Shown: positions 45,386 through 56,879, counted from the first letter of the stretch. The stretch: DNA of 64,000 bases from Naematelia aurantialba (GCA_021527695.1 JAKFAO010000010.1:496001-560000), one strand, 5' to 3'. A program made the numbers and translations. The notes: generated from the sequence alone by a model not told the origin.

Positions 45386-47286
45386 TCAGGTAGACTGCAT
45401 GACGGCTTTGATATCAGATTCGCGATACAACTTGTGGTCGTAGATGTACTGAATGACGCTATTTGGCAACAAGTATCTGCGATTGTCAGCGGATCAGCGG
45501 AATCGGGACGAGCACGCAGCCCTCGCCTCCCCGCAGGAGGCAAGCAACAGCATCGCACTGTACACTCTACCTGGACTCGGAGCTCGGAAACCAACACAGC
45601 AACTCACTTGATGCTCATGCCTCGACGGACGAAAAGCCGGACTTTGGTAGATGAGATATCGTTGTAGATGAGTTGTTTGATGACGATGACGTTGCGTCTG
45701 TACGCCGGGTCAGCTCGAGCCCGGCCCACCGACGCGGCCACGCGAGGGACCTACCTGTGATGATACAGTATGTCGTGTGAGAGGAGGAACGCCCACACAT
45801 CCGAGCCAGCACGCTCCACAATCAAGCACCCGAATCGGCCCAAAATGATATGCAGCTACGCCCACGTCAGTACAGTACTTGTACCCCGACGAGGTGCGCC
45901 CGCGTGGTCCGCCGAGCGCTTGTCTAGGGAGAGCTTGTCTAGGGACCAGGGGCACTCACATCTGGTTCGCTCCAGACCCCCGGCTCGCCGAAACTCTCGA
46001 TCAAGTCACCGCCAGCGAGGAGCATGATCTTGAAGCGCCGCTTCTTGCCGTCGCTCATGACGATGCCCCCGCCCAGGGTGTTGAGCATCTCGTCAAAGTG
46101 CTCCAGGACGACCGCGGTGCGCTGGTACTCTGGCTGCCCGGCCTCCCAGGGGTCCACCATGAGCCACGTCGACGTGTGCTCCACCGCCAGCTCGCACATC
46201 CGCACGCGGTGGATCGCGGGCGCGAGCCCCGACTTTTTGTAGTACGACGAGACGGGCGAGTAGTAGCCCGCCATGATCTCGTATGTCTGCGACTCGAGGA
46301 CTTCGTCCTTCGCCATCTCGAACATCCGCAGATGCAGATATGTGGGTGGGGAGAACGAGCCGCAGGCAACTGTCCATCTCAGCGCAACTCAGAATACCGG
46401 GCAAGGCAGGATGACGTTGCGCTACGCAGATGCTGCAGCAATTGTGGGAAACTCACCAATCACAAGGGGGATCTTCGACTCGTCTACCACGTCAGCCGAG
46501 CCACATGGCATGCGCGAGCTCACCTTTCATCGTAGTCCGCAGGCGATGCCGTGGGAACCTGTACGCGCCTGCCTCGCCGCCCGCGCCTTTCAGATACGCT
46601 TCTGTCGAGTCCTCGGCCTGCGGGGCGCTCTCGTCCAGGTCGGCCTCGCCGTCGTTGAGCCCATTCAACGCATCGTATCCCGTCTCCCGGTCGCGGCTCT
46701 TCTCGCTCTTCCTCCTCGACAGCTGGGCGAGCCCCTCTCCCAGCGACGCCGACTCGCTCACCACGGCTGTTTCGACGGGCATTGCGACTTCCTCGGTAGG
46801 CGATGGCTGGGTCGTCCGTGGATCTAAGAGCGGGGGCGAGTCGCGGCCGAGGCTCGGCGGGGTGTGCGGCGTCTCTTGCAGGCTTACGGTGGTCGACGGA
46901 GGGCGGCTGCCGACGGGTGAAGGGGGGTTGCCAAACAGGTAGCCGGACACAAGTCGCCGGGAGCGGGACGACGAAATGTCCTCGTCGGTCGTCGACATCT
47001 CACGCTGGTGCTGCTGCCAGGGCGGGTGATCCGTTCTCTGAATGTCGATGAGCGGACTGCCAGCGCGGACCGGCAATGGTGCAAGCACAGTTGGGGCCGG
47101 CGCGGACAGGTCAACCTCTCGTGGGAACGTAGTCATTTGGGTCACCTTTTGCGCCGATTGGGAGTTGGGGCCGAACGGGCGCGGTTGCGGGCGTACCGGC
47201 GCAGCGGGCGGGTCGTCAAGGGAGAGAGACTCGGGCTCGGGACCCCCAGCCATCCCGGCACCATTGAACGGTGGTCTGGCCATCAT
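45386..47286 (-). CDS. NMA1: Nicotinamide/nicotinate mononucleotide adenylyltransferase
   Basis: Joins NMN or NaMN to ATP to form NAD or deamido-NAD. The catalytic domain begins with FPRHRLRTTMK, spliced to DESKIPLVI and then to VACGSFSPPTYLHLRMFEMA, which carries the nucleotidyltransferase GSFSPPTYLHLR motif. It continues through YSPVSSYYKKSGLAPAIHRV, FKIMLLAGGDLIESFGEPGV, LHIILGRFGCLIVERAGSDV, NVIVIKQLIYNDISSTKVRL and NSVIQYIYDHKLYRESD. About 265 residues precede this domain, low-complexity Pro/Ser/Thr/Arg (PPSPVGSRPPSTTVSLQETP), longer than I expect for the family. Two adjacent ATGs mark the start (47286). One intron holds an imperfect direct repeat (GAGAGCTTGTCTAGGGA-like, 45917-45946). 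Confidence 0.94.
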
Positions 47287-48213
47287 CAGTGCCTGCGCTG
47301 TTGACTAGAAGAGACGAGAGTCTCACGAGTCGTTGTGGAAGCTGTGCAGGCCCATGGCCGGCAAGACAGGCGCAGGGCTCTTGAATCCGTTCGAGGCCAT
47401 CCTGTGCGAAATCGACCCAAGGCGACCGCGGCGCTCTTTGTAAACAGTCCAAAAAAATCCGGTGGAGTGGGGCGAGTGGTGATTCGGGCCGAGACCCGGT
47501 GTGCTGCACAAGGGACCTTGCACCTCGAAAGCCTATAGACAAAAATGGAACCCGCTCCTGCCAATGTTCATGGGCCAGCTCCCCCCAGCAGCGACGATGT
47601 GTAGGTGGAGCAGTCGTCGCCTGGCGACTTGTCGTTGTGCGTCGACGCTGAGAGAAGCAGTGAGTGTCCCGACTCGGACGACCAAAGCTAGCCGGGGAAT
47701 TTTGAGTTGGGAGAATTTGATCCCGCTATAGCCGGTCTTGTCACCACTGATGGCGTCTTCGGCCGGTCATGCTGTCGTAGGATTCGGATAAGGAGACACC
47801 ATTCTGGCCAACAAAGCTCCATAGTCAACAGCTGCGTGAGGGTGGAGCTTGAGCGCTGCGAACGTGGCTTTAGAGGCCTCGCTGATCATAGGCTCCGTGG
47901 TTTGACGAATAAAGGCAAGGGAGGCTATGACAGTGCAAGCGCTAGGGAGGCGGGCGATCACTAGGATCGCTGCCTGCCTTTCTTGTGGCCGACTCCTGCG
48001 TATGTAGCGCTTTCTACCCTATACATGTGTATCCCCCTCGTCCTCAACGCGCGCCTTGAGCACTACTGCTCCCCATAACCGTAGTATCACTCGCCAAGCC
48101 AAGGCAGCTGGAATATGCCACGTCACATGACCTCCACCGCGGTGCTCCCGGCAGGCGAGCAGTCTCCTTTGATATCTCCCTCTCTGTTTTCCCTGTCCAC
48201 CGCACGCGCAGCC
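47287..48213. other. Divergent intergenic region NMA1 / UBX gene
   Basis: 927 bp. It contains a possible short reading frame on the plus strand: ATG at 47545, 19 codons (MEPAPANVHGPAPPSSDDV), TAG at 47602, then 28 further open codons in the same frame (starts VEQSSPGDLSLCVDAERSSE) to TAG at 47689. It may be an upstream peptide, a decayed exon or chance. Nothing else recognised. Confidence 0.4.
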
Positions 48214-50102
48214 ATGTCCCGCACGTCCGAGCAGACAGCGGCGCTGGAGCAATTATGGGCCGTGACGGCGTCTGAAACGACTGGAGCACGAGAGCGTGAC
48301 GAGCGCCTGCTTCGCGAGAACGGATGGGATGTTCAGGCAAGTCGCCAGGACGCTGACGGGAAGCGTCCAGTTGACACGCGACGCAGCGCACTGTCGAGCA
48401 GATCTTCTCCATGACTGAGCCTCCCCCGCCGCCGTCATATGCGCCTAGTAATGGTGGGAGCAGCGGCAGCGGCCCGTCGCGCGCGCAGATGGAGGTCGAA
48501 GACGATACCGACACTTTTGCACCGCGGCCACCGAGCGGATCGAGGCGCTTATCTGGCTCGCGGCATCGAGGCCGCAACGGCCCAGCCGGCACGGGACTGG
48601 GCGTATTGGGACTTTTATACTGGCCAGTCTCTGTGCTGTGGAGCGTCGTCGGCGGCGGGTGGTACTTTCTCAGTCAGTCTTCCCGTTACCCTCAACCAGC
48701 AGGCCACGCAGCTACCGGATTGCCAGCCAGCGCTGACGCCGTGGAACAGTCAGGACATTCATCCCGCTCTCGTTCTTGCCGTACCTCCCGCCGTTCCTGC
48801 GCCCACCCTCACTGACCGCGTCGCCGCGGCTCTCGTCGCGGGATCGCGATCCGCTGACCCAATCCCTCGACTTTATCCACTCTGTCTCGTCGGCAACAGG
48901 CTGCTCAGCGGCCGACGGCACGCTCCCGGCCTTTTTCGAGGGCGGGTACCGCGATTTCCTCACGCACGTCCGGCGGGAGGGGAGAGTCGGGCTCGTTCTC
49001 CTGGTGTGCGGCGAGCACGAGGACGACGACGAGTTCAAGCGCGACGTTCTGTGTGATCGCGAGTTTGTGCGCTGTTTGAAGGACAAGGACATTCTCATCT
49101 GGGGCGCAGACATACGCAGCAGAGAGGGATACCAAGGTGGGGCCTGTCCTTTCGCTCCACCCCCGTGTGCTTGTTACTCGACCCCCGTGTGCTTGTTACT
49201 CGACCCCCGTGTGCTTGTTACTCGACTCCCTTGTGCTTGTTACTCGACCCCCGTGTGCTTGCAGCCGACATCGTGCGCATCGTGCTGACACGCGTGCAGT
49301 GTCGCAGACGCTGCTGACCACTACGTACCCCTCTCTGACGTTTGTCACCCTCGTCGCAGGGGTGAACAACTCTGTGTCGTCGCCCAAGCTGTCCATTCTC
49401 ACGACCATCGCCGGGCCGCCATCGACGACGACCTCTGCCGCCTCGCTCATCCAGACCATGACGACGTCGATCCTCCCGCGGGCTGCGCCGTTCCTCACCC
49501 GCCTGCGCCGGGAGCGGTCCACCCTCGCCGAGGCGCGCCACCTCCGCGAGGAGCAGGACCGGGCCTTCCGCGACGCCGAGAAACGGGACCGGGAGCGCAT
49601 GGAAGCGCGGAAACAGGCGGCCGAGCTCGAGCGCGTCCGGCGCGACCGGGCAGAGCGAGAAGCGCGGGAAGCCGCCCGGCGTATAGACAATCTCCGCGTG
49701 TGGAGACGGTACGCCCGGAGACACCTGCTCCCTGCTTCGGAGGGGCCGGTGCGGGTAGCCCTGCGTACGCCATTCAACAACACGCGCAACGTCCGGCAAT
49801 TCCAGCCCACCGCGTCCACGCGCGCCCTGTTCATCTACGCCGAAACGCTGTTGATCCCCGCGTCCCATGCGCCCGAGGACGACCCAGACGTCCCGCCAGA
49901 GGGGTTCACGCCCGAATTCGACTTCAAGATCGTCACGAGTTATCCGCGCAAAGAGGTCGAGCTCGTGGATGCCGGCGGAGAAGCCATGTGGGATCTCGTC
50001 AAAGGCGCGGGCGGCGCGCTGTTTGCGGAAAAACTCGAGAATGGCACTTGGGGCGACGCAGAATCACAAGACGAGAGCGACGAAGAGCTGGTTGAAGAGT
50101 AG
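48214..50102 (+). CDS. FAF2: UBX-domain ERAD/lipid-droplet protein, FAF2/UBXD8-like
   Basis: Ubiquitin-binding membrane adaptor that brings the Cdc48/p97 ATPase to ER or lipid droplets. Domains in order: UBA-like helix bundle (ALEQLWAVTASETTGARERD ... GWDVQ|RTVEQIFSM), disordered linker, hydrophobic hairpin (GVLGLLYWPVSVLWSVVGGG ... IPLSFLPYLPPFL), thioredoxin-like UAS domain (FEGGYRDFLTHVRREGRVGL ... CDREFVRCLKDKDILIWGAD), coiled coil (RHLREEQDRAFRDAEKRDRE), and UBX (VRVALRTPFNNTRNVRQFQP ... FDFKIVTSYPRKEVEL). The first intron (48337-48386) must use a GC donor, CAG|GCAAGT; the neighbouring GT donor closes the frame. A later intron (about 49136-49303) contains a 22-bp minisatellite. The stop follows an acidic tail. 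Confidence 0.9.
49159..49261 (+). repeat. 22-bp minisatellite in UBX-gene intron
   Basis: Four full copies and one partial copy of ACCCCCGTGTGCTTGTTACT plus CG (49159-49180, 49181-49202, 49203-49224, 49225-49246, 49247-49261). The fourth has three substitutions. It lies inside the intron before VSQTLLTTTYPSL and does not touch the splice sites. Confidence 0.95.
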
Positions 50103-50535
50103 AGCGCCAAAGCGTGCCATGCAGGCGCAGGCCGAAGGGGACAGTCGCAGGGGACAGCCGCTGATATCGCTGCGCGGAGATATGACTTGTATGCGCATCT
50201 ACCGCGTGCAGATTTCTGTCGCGGTTCTGTCGCAGCTTGACCAAAGCATCCACACCTGCCGTGGCCTTGACCAAAGCATCCACACCTGCAGTGGCCAGCC
50301 CAGGACAAACCGATATGGAGCCGACTGCGCTCAAACAGGTATGGAAGCCGACAAGCGACAGCGACATTGTGATGGAATGTGATCGTGCTACATCTCATGC
50401 TACACGCGCTATGCATTGTTGTTGTGTTGGGCTGGCAGGAAACAAGTTGTACACCAGAATGACTCGGAACCCAGTACCCTGTACCACCCTACCTCGTACA
50501 CCCAGTACCCAACGCTTCCCGAGCTCGCAGCTCCC
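50103..50535. other. Convergent intergenic space with 30-bp tandem duplication
   Basis: Between the UBX stop and the DGAT2 stop. Two head-to-tail 30-bp copies, CTTGACCAAAGCATCCACAC followed by CTGC(C/A)GTGGC, lie at 50236-50265 and 50266-50295. No gene seen. Confidence 0.6.
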
Positions 50536-53109
50536 TCATTCCACCAGCGTCAACTCCTTGGTCCGATTCCTAGCGTACACGTCTTTGTACCGATGCCAGA
50601 CCCTGCTCGGACGTCAGGGCCATACAACGCGCGACAACGCTCGCTGGAAAAATGGTGCCGCTCATCTCCCTCTACTGTCTCCCTCACTGCCCGGCCATCG
50701 CATACTCTGACACTCACCGCATCAGTTCCTCAATGTAAAGCTTCTGAACGTGCTGCACCACCTCGTCTGACGGATGGGGATCCCTCTTGACATGTATGGG
50801 TTGCCCGACTGTCCTACTGTGAGCTTACGAGCCATTGTGCATTGTGGCATTGTGGCATTGTGCATCTGTCCACTCGAGACGCATTCTCGCTCACCGACTG
50901 AAACAATTGGATGCCGGAATGGCTTGAGAACGCAACGTCAGCACGGCCTAGACGTAAACCGGTGAGGATGGCACATACCATCAGACCGTAGTTGTCTGCA
51001 CGACGCGCCTTGTCAGTATGTATACTTGCAGGGAGTGATGTCCAGCTCACAGTTGAATAGACTAGAATGTACCCGATCAGCTTATTTCAGGTGCAACGGT
51101 GCAACGGCCATAGCAAAGGAACTCACCCTCTGCCGTAGAAGAGCGGCAACGTAAAGCCGAACACCCTCTGAAATCGCTTCTGCAGCTTGTACACGATCGA
51201 CCCTTTGGCGTTGGCGCTACCTTCCTCAGCATGACTATACCAGATGAAACACAGGCTATAAGACGCCTACAGCTGTTCATAGATCTTAAACATCGTCAGT
51301 CCTCGCGCTTCGTGATTATTGAAACAGCCGGCGTCATGGATGTGCGAACGGCGGCTGCAGCTGGTAGGGTGAATGCTGGACTCACATCGTTCTCGCCGAA
51401 TGAAAAGACGGGGACGAGGTCGGCGCCCTCTCTGATGGCCATCTTGATGAACCCGTAACGCTTCTTCAGCGTCAAGTCTGCTGTACCAGGGTGTGCCGAC
51501 AGACTCTCGGCTGCACCGCCAATGACGATGGTGATGGCACTCCCTGGGCCTTGAGCGAGGATGTTGGCGCACGACAGCTTGGACACGGACGACACGCCGA
51601 GCAGCAGGAGCAGGTCACGGTAGAACGGCATCTTGAAGTTGGACTCTACACCCAAGCAGTCAGCGCCGAGCCCACAAAGTCGACCGCGAAGCAAATCAGG
51701 GTTTGTCTGGGGGGTTACTGGACTGACCGAGGGTGAGGAGATGGGGTTTGATACCTGGAAAGAGCTGGGAAAAGTTGGTCCCCTCGGTTGCGAACGTCGC
51801 GAATGCCCCCCTGCACCGCATCAGCGAGACACCCAGTCTCACATCCTCACCACAGACTCGCCAAAGTGACTACTCACATGCCGATGATGCCGTGTGGGTG
51901 GTATCCGAAGAGGTATGGTCGATCAGCCGGCAGATCAGCTTCCTAGATTTTGTGTCAGCGAGGGCTGGAGGCACCACGCAGATAGGGCGGACCTTGACGA
52001 TACTGCAGGGATAGTACTGGGCAAAGTACTTCCACACCGAACTGCCCCTTGCCCATTGGCTCGGACGGCCGCCGTGATCTGGGGCGCGGTCGAACTGGAT
52101 CCAGATGAGGTAAGGGATGAGCACGACCCACATTGGCGGGAAGGACCTGCCGTCTGGTCAGCCCAGAACATTCTCGACTCGAAGCCCAGGCCCCAGATCT
52201 GTCCGCTAGCACGGGAGTACGGTCCATGTCTGGGAATGGGGGTGAAGGTGACTCACATGAGGAGGAAGAAGACGAAGAGGCAGATGGGGAGTAGGAGTGC
52301 CCATAGTGCTACTGCGGCAGTCTGGAAGCGTCGATGGGGGGGAATATGCAGCGGTGCGAACCTGTGGCGGTCAGCAGCCTGCACGAACTCAACTTCGCCT
52401 CGTCCATGGCTCGGCGAGCCAGCTTGCCGACAAAGTGGGCCGGAAGTGCAAAGGGAGGGCGAGAGGGGAGGGCGAGAACGTGTCATGTCACCACTCACTT
52501 GACCTCGACGTTCTTGGAGATCTGTTCTCTGAGATCGTCGAGCTTGAGCCCAGATATCAACGGCGACCTGATCCGCTCTCTCATGCGCTCAAAGCCTGAG
52601 CCTGCGCGACTGCCTTTGCTTGCCTTTCCCGTACCGTTGCCAGTAGTCTTCTTCGCGCTCCCCTTCTTCCCTTCCGCATCCGCCCCGGCAACGCCCTCTG
52701 CCTCTGTATCTCCGTTGCCCTTCTCCGTCTTGTCTCCATTGCGTCCTACCGGTTCTGTCTCGTTCGCACCACGGTCTGTATCCGGCGCTGTATATCTCTC
52801 TGTCCCCACATCTGTCTCCCACTTCGCACGACGCCTACGATTCCGCAACGTCGGCGTGGTATGCACCTCTGCCCCAACAGCCTCGGTCCCAGCAGTATCG
52901 ACGGGCGTGGCGGAGCCCTCGGAGCCTCTGCGTCTTCTGCCGCTGGCGCTGCTCGCCTGGTCGGTGGTAGCGGTGGTGGTGGTGGTGGTGTCGGTGTCGG
53001 TGTCGGTTCTTGGCGGGCCGAGATCGTAACTCGGTGGGGTTGGGGGAGGCGATTCCAAGCGATCCGACATATCAGGCAGCGGGCTGTCATCTGGCCACAG
53101 CTGCTCCAT
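50536..53109 (-). CDS. DGA1: Diacylglycerol O-acyltransferase, DGAT2 type
   Basis: Makes triacylglycerol from diacylglycerol and acyl-CoA at the ER/lipid-droplet surface. Landmarks: YLFGYHPHGIIGM with the HPHG signature at 51889-51900, LGVESNFKMPFYRDLLLLLG, SVSKLSCANILAQGPGSAIT, GGAAESLSAHPGTADLTLKK, RYGFIKMAIREGADLVPVFS, and the C-terminus DEVVQHVQKLYIEELMR spliced to VWHRYKDVYARNRTKEL ending in LVE. The first exon codes for about 200 disordered residues before the first hydrophobic segments (TDTDTDTTTTTTATTDQASS is one tract); this extension is longer than in the yeast enzyme. The stop (50536) converges on the UBX gene. With FAF2 next door, two lipid-droplet-linked genes are adjacent, though UBX proteins also serve ERAD. 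Confidence 0.94.
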
Positions 53110-53428
53110 CTTGTCCCCTCAGCCACGGCTGAGCACAACGGGTCGTGAGTCTGCCCTTCTTTTGGAGAGCTGATGCGCTCAAAGCAGCGGTGTTGAGCTT
53201 TGGGTGCGACCGTTTGTGTACCAAAGTACCCGCTTTTTCCGTCTGACGTCACGAAAAGCGCGAATCTATTTCGGATGCAACGACTAATCTCTCACATGCA
53301 TTCAATACGAGTATATGCGCATACGATGCTGGATATATAGAGAGCAGATCATCTCGGGAGAGAAACGTACGAGAGCTCCAATGGTCACGTAGACAGCCGT
53401 ATACTGGTAGAGGAGTCTAAATGGTCAC
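53110..53428. other. DGAT2 promoter / permease 3' region
   Basis: 319 bp between the DGAT2 start and the permease stop. A perfect CRE-type palindrome (TGACGTCA) is present at 53244-53251; nothing else recognised. Confidence 0.5.
53244..53251. promoter_or_regulatory. CRE-like bZIP site in DGAT2 promoter
   Basis: TGACGTCA lies 135 bp upstream of the DGAT2 ATG. ATF/CREB-type bZIP proteins bind this palindrome; regulation of this gene by one is inference. Confidence 0.4.
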
Positions 53429-56176
53429 CTATCGACCGGTGAAGCGGCGTTCAAGGTATCGCGTCAAAGTGAACACAATCGTAACCACTGCGAATCCCAA
53501 CTCCCAACCGACATCGCCCCTGCTCTAGTCAGCTCCAGAACCACCATACGATGGCATGTGTCATGCGGGGTACGGATCGCACTCACGCTCCTCCGATTCG
53601 CCTGGCTATCCAGCCAGTCCACCAAGTCTGTGACATGCCAGCAGCGACGACTGGGACACCCTGGATGTCCACATCAGCTTGTACTGTGAAGAGCGTGTGT
53701 GTGTCCTGGGAACAGCATGCAGAGTAGCTGGTAGCCAACACTCACGCAAATGGCTCCTGCCACTGCGGCGATGCCGATCGGGAGCTTGCTGGGCCGATCC
53801 CACACATCTAGTGGATATGTTTTTCGCGATACAGGCCGACGAAACAAGAGGGGCTCGATCATCACGGGAGGGATGTAAATGGCCGTCCAATACGCCAGCA
53901 CGGACGAAAAGTTTTCGAGCGCTGCGTAGAAATGGGTAGATCCGACAATAGCGACGGGGAGGTAGATTGCCGAAACAACAATAGCGAGCAGGTACCTTGG
54001 AACTACAGCAAATCATGAGCCATGCCCAGGCTGTGTCGTTTATGTCGTAGGGATATGGGCCGACTCACCGCGGACAAGCCAGGGGATGGCCACTTGACCG
54101 CTCAGACCAGCACTGTAGATTGTGGGGGCGGTATTGGCGCAGACGCTAAAGCAGAACATGACCATGACGAATCTTGCGGCATGCCCAGACCCGCTCATGG
54201 CGAACAGGAGGTTCGGGGTACCAATGGTTGCGGCATCGTTCCACGCAGGAATAGAGAAGGCGGCGAGCTGGCATGCGGCACCGAAGATCTGGATCAGGAC
54301 GATGGGGATGAAGAGGCCAATGTAGACGCAAAGGAAGAGTTTGATGCGGGATGTATGTGGCGGCAAGGATGTGGTCTATGCTTGTGTTAGCGAATGCGAA
54401 TGCCAGGTGTTGATGAGAGGCATCGGGTGTGAAGAAGAGATGTTAAGAGATATGCCAGAGAGAGATGACGCACAAAATCACTGGCAAGACTGCCATAGCT
54501 GATGGTGAACCCTATAAGACTCGCTCCATACCCGAGCACTCCAGCAGCAGTCACTGCAGTCGCTGCGGTAGCCATGTCGTTGACAGCGAGATGGAGCTTG
54601 GAGCCTGTGACCCCGGCGAGGACGACGAAGAGGACCAGGATCATGGGAAATGAAGCGAGGGAGAGGATATGCAGTGCTCGTAACCCGACAAACGAAAGCT
54701 GCGGCCGTTTTCAGCGCACGCTATAGCAAAGCCTGGGTCGGCATTGAAGTGAGCCGAGGTGGCAGAGATGAGGCTGAAGGACGTCAAAGGGAGATGGGGA
54801 TTGGAATGCAGGATCAACAACTGAAGCATGAGAAGAACGACGTACGAGGAGAGATATAATGGCAACCACGGCAATCCCGATGGACCACGACATGGAGCCT
54901 TCTGACGCTAGGCTCAAGCTCTGGCCGCCGAGGATGACCACGAGCGTGAGGAAGCCCATCTGCGAGATGGAGTTGACAAGCCCGATGACCATTGCTGGTA
55001 CGTATCTGTGGTCATTCAGCTCTTGACGAAGTGCGTGCTTCCTCGCATATTGTCCTCGTTTCTCTCCTCCCGGAAGCCGTCGTCACAAAATCACTGTACT
55101 ACCGAGGCAGGAATCTTAGTGTCGGGCAAGAACGGCCCAGGAGAAGACGTGAAGGTGCTTGGGTGAGAGACCAGACTGACCCAAGAGCAAAGCGCGCCTG
55201 CACCATCTGCCGCATACCCGTTCTAGGGCCGTTGCTCGCGAGGTACGCTGGGGGGACACAAGACATGGCAGTAAAGAAGACGATACAGAGCACTGAAGCC
55301 TTTAGGTCCAGACCGAACAGAGTGGGCCCGATCATCCCTTCTGAGAACTAGGACGTTGTCAACTTTGTCTCTGAGAGGCGGGGAGAAACAGTCCGAAGGA
55401 CAGTGGCGAGAGGGGATGAAAGTGGTGAGGAATCAACCAGGATCGGTTATGAAGAACGAGCAGGGCAATGGAAAGAGGAAGCAGGTGAGGGACGCAGGAA
55501 GGGCAAAGGGGGCGAAGACGGCCGGCGCAGGGAGAGTAGCAGTGCAGCGACGACTCACCGTAAGGATATTGGTATTGAACGCAGCCCACATTGTAAACTG
55601 AGGGAGATACGACCACGCCGTCAACTCGTCCCTCTCCTACACGGGATATAAGCCCCAACCCATCTCACCACACCGACCGTAACATTCAAGGATCGCAGCA
55701 CTCACCTCTTCGGGGCGCGGAACGATCCCCCTCTCTTCGACACCATAGTAAACCAGCAGATCGCGACACTGCCTCATCCGTCCTCGGAGGCCTCTGCAAT
55801 CCCTCCTATCCCTTGGACGACCCTTGGCCAGCGAATCTTGTCCCCCCACACCGTACCCATATCCTTCACCATATCCGTACCCAGGTCGTTCTCCATACCC
55901 ATATCCGGGTCGCTCTCCATACCCATATCCAGGTGCGTACCCGTTTCCCGCTACGACCTTGCCTCCCCACGGTTCTTCCGCCCCCGACCGACCACCGTCT
56001 GTAGGATATCCGGACCCAAATGCCCTCGACGCTCCCGCTGCTGTAGACGTCGCTGGTGCCGATGCTGAAGCTGAAGCTGATGCCGATGCTGGTGTGAATG
56101 CTAGTGCTGGTGCTGATGCCGATGGCGACGACTCGAAACCCACAGAGTGGAGCGACTTGATCTCGACGCCGTTCAT
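53429..56176 (-). CDS. FCY2: Purine-cytosine permease, NCS1 family (Fcy2-like)
   Basis: Plasma-membrane nucleobase:proton symporter. Landmarks: YGVEERGIVPRPEE spliced to ERDELTAWSYLPQF, TMWAAFNTNILT, MIGPTLFGLDLKASVLCIVF, PPAYLASNGPRTGMRQMVQA, RFALG spliced to YVPAMVIGLVNSISQMGF, VTAAGVLGYGASLIGFTISY, TIYSAGLSGQVAIPWLVRG, SVLAYWTAIYIPPVMIEPLL and the end WELGFAVVTIVFTLTRYLER. At least ten hydrophobic segments fit the family. The cytosolic N-terminus is unusual: an Ala/Ser/Pro tract and repeats of GYGYGERP. The start at 56176 (MNGVEIKSLHSVG) is the first ATG in frame; the frame extends upstream only through a TTG. Substrate (purines, cytosine or another nucleobase) cannot be fixed from sequence alone. 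Confidence 0.92.
55838..55950 (-). repeat. Gly-Tyr octapeptide repeat in the permease N-terminus
   Basis: Direct repeats of a 24-bp unit encode GYGYGERP, GYGYGERP and a degenerate GYGYGEGYGYGVGGQ, giving a Tyr/Gly-rich cytosolic tract before the first membrane segment. It is an in-frame length-variable element. Confidence 0.8.
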
Positions 56177-56406
56177 CGTTTCGACAATTTTCCCGCACCA
56201 GGCCGCCTCCAGGCTGTTGTCTACTCTTGATACGCAGCCCACCAGCAGCAAGTTGCCCAACAACAGAGACTATGCGATGCGATGCAACGACCGAGACCTA
56301 TACATGCCAGTCCATTTCCCGATAACGCCTCATCGCCAAAAAAAAATAAAGTGAAAACCCTCCAGTTGGGCTCCGCCCTTTGTCGGCGTGCGCCGAGGCG
56401 TTCGTG

Positions 56407-56663
56407 TGTTATGACCCGGTCATAACATCATATCTGTCATGACGGAGACGTCGTCGAGTCGTCACGTGACTATCCATGCGACCGGGATGGCGGCATGGCT
56501 GTCACGTGGGGCTTGAGGAACTCGTCTAGGTTGAGCGAGTATCTACTCGTCTCGACGAGAGTATATAGAATTTACCGGATTGTAGTGAGGTTCCTCAGCG
56601 ATCCTCGATTGAGTCCCATAGTCCAAGACCCAACGATCTCGTTCTAACTTCGACGGGTCTACA
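56407..56663 (+). mobile_element. Solo LTR-like repeat A, left copy
   Basis: 257 bp, beginning TGTTATGACC and ending GGGTCTACA (TGT...ACA ends as in LTRs), with a TATA box (TATATA, 56562-56567) and a GTCACGTGAC palindrome. The first 21 bases are themselves palindromic. It is the reverse complement of 57318-57574. No reverse transcriptase, gag or integrase coding remains nearby. I see no convincing 5-bp target duplication (left flank TCGTG, right flank of the pair AAAAT). Confidence 0.8.
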
Positions 56664-56879
56664 ACCACTCATCTGAGTTCTTCTAGATCGCCCAAGTCTC
56701 AGTCCACGTCCCCCAACTCCACGTCCCAGTCCCAAGTCAAGGTTTTCCTCATTCTCTCAACGAGTTCGCGCGGAACTCGTCCAATTCCAAGCCAGTCGTT
56801 GTGCAGCGGTCCCAGGTCGCCGAAGTTAGACCGGAGCATCGTGACAGGACCAAAGACGGTGTCATGACCCGGTCCAGAT

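Noticed and set aside
49159..49261. CRISPR-like array
   Set aside because: The 22-bp units are contiguous with no spacers and lie in a eukaryotic intron; it is a minisatellite.
56664..56879. Remains of retroelement gag or pol next to repeat A
   Set aside because: No open frame or reverse-transcriptase motif can be read in this segment.
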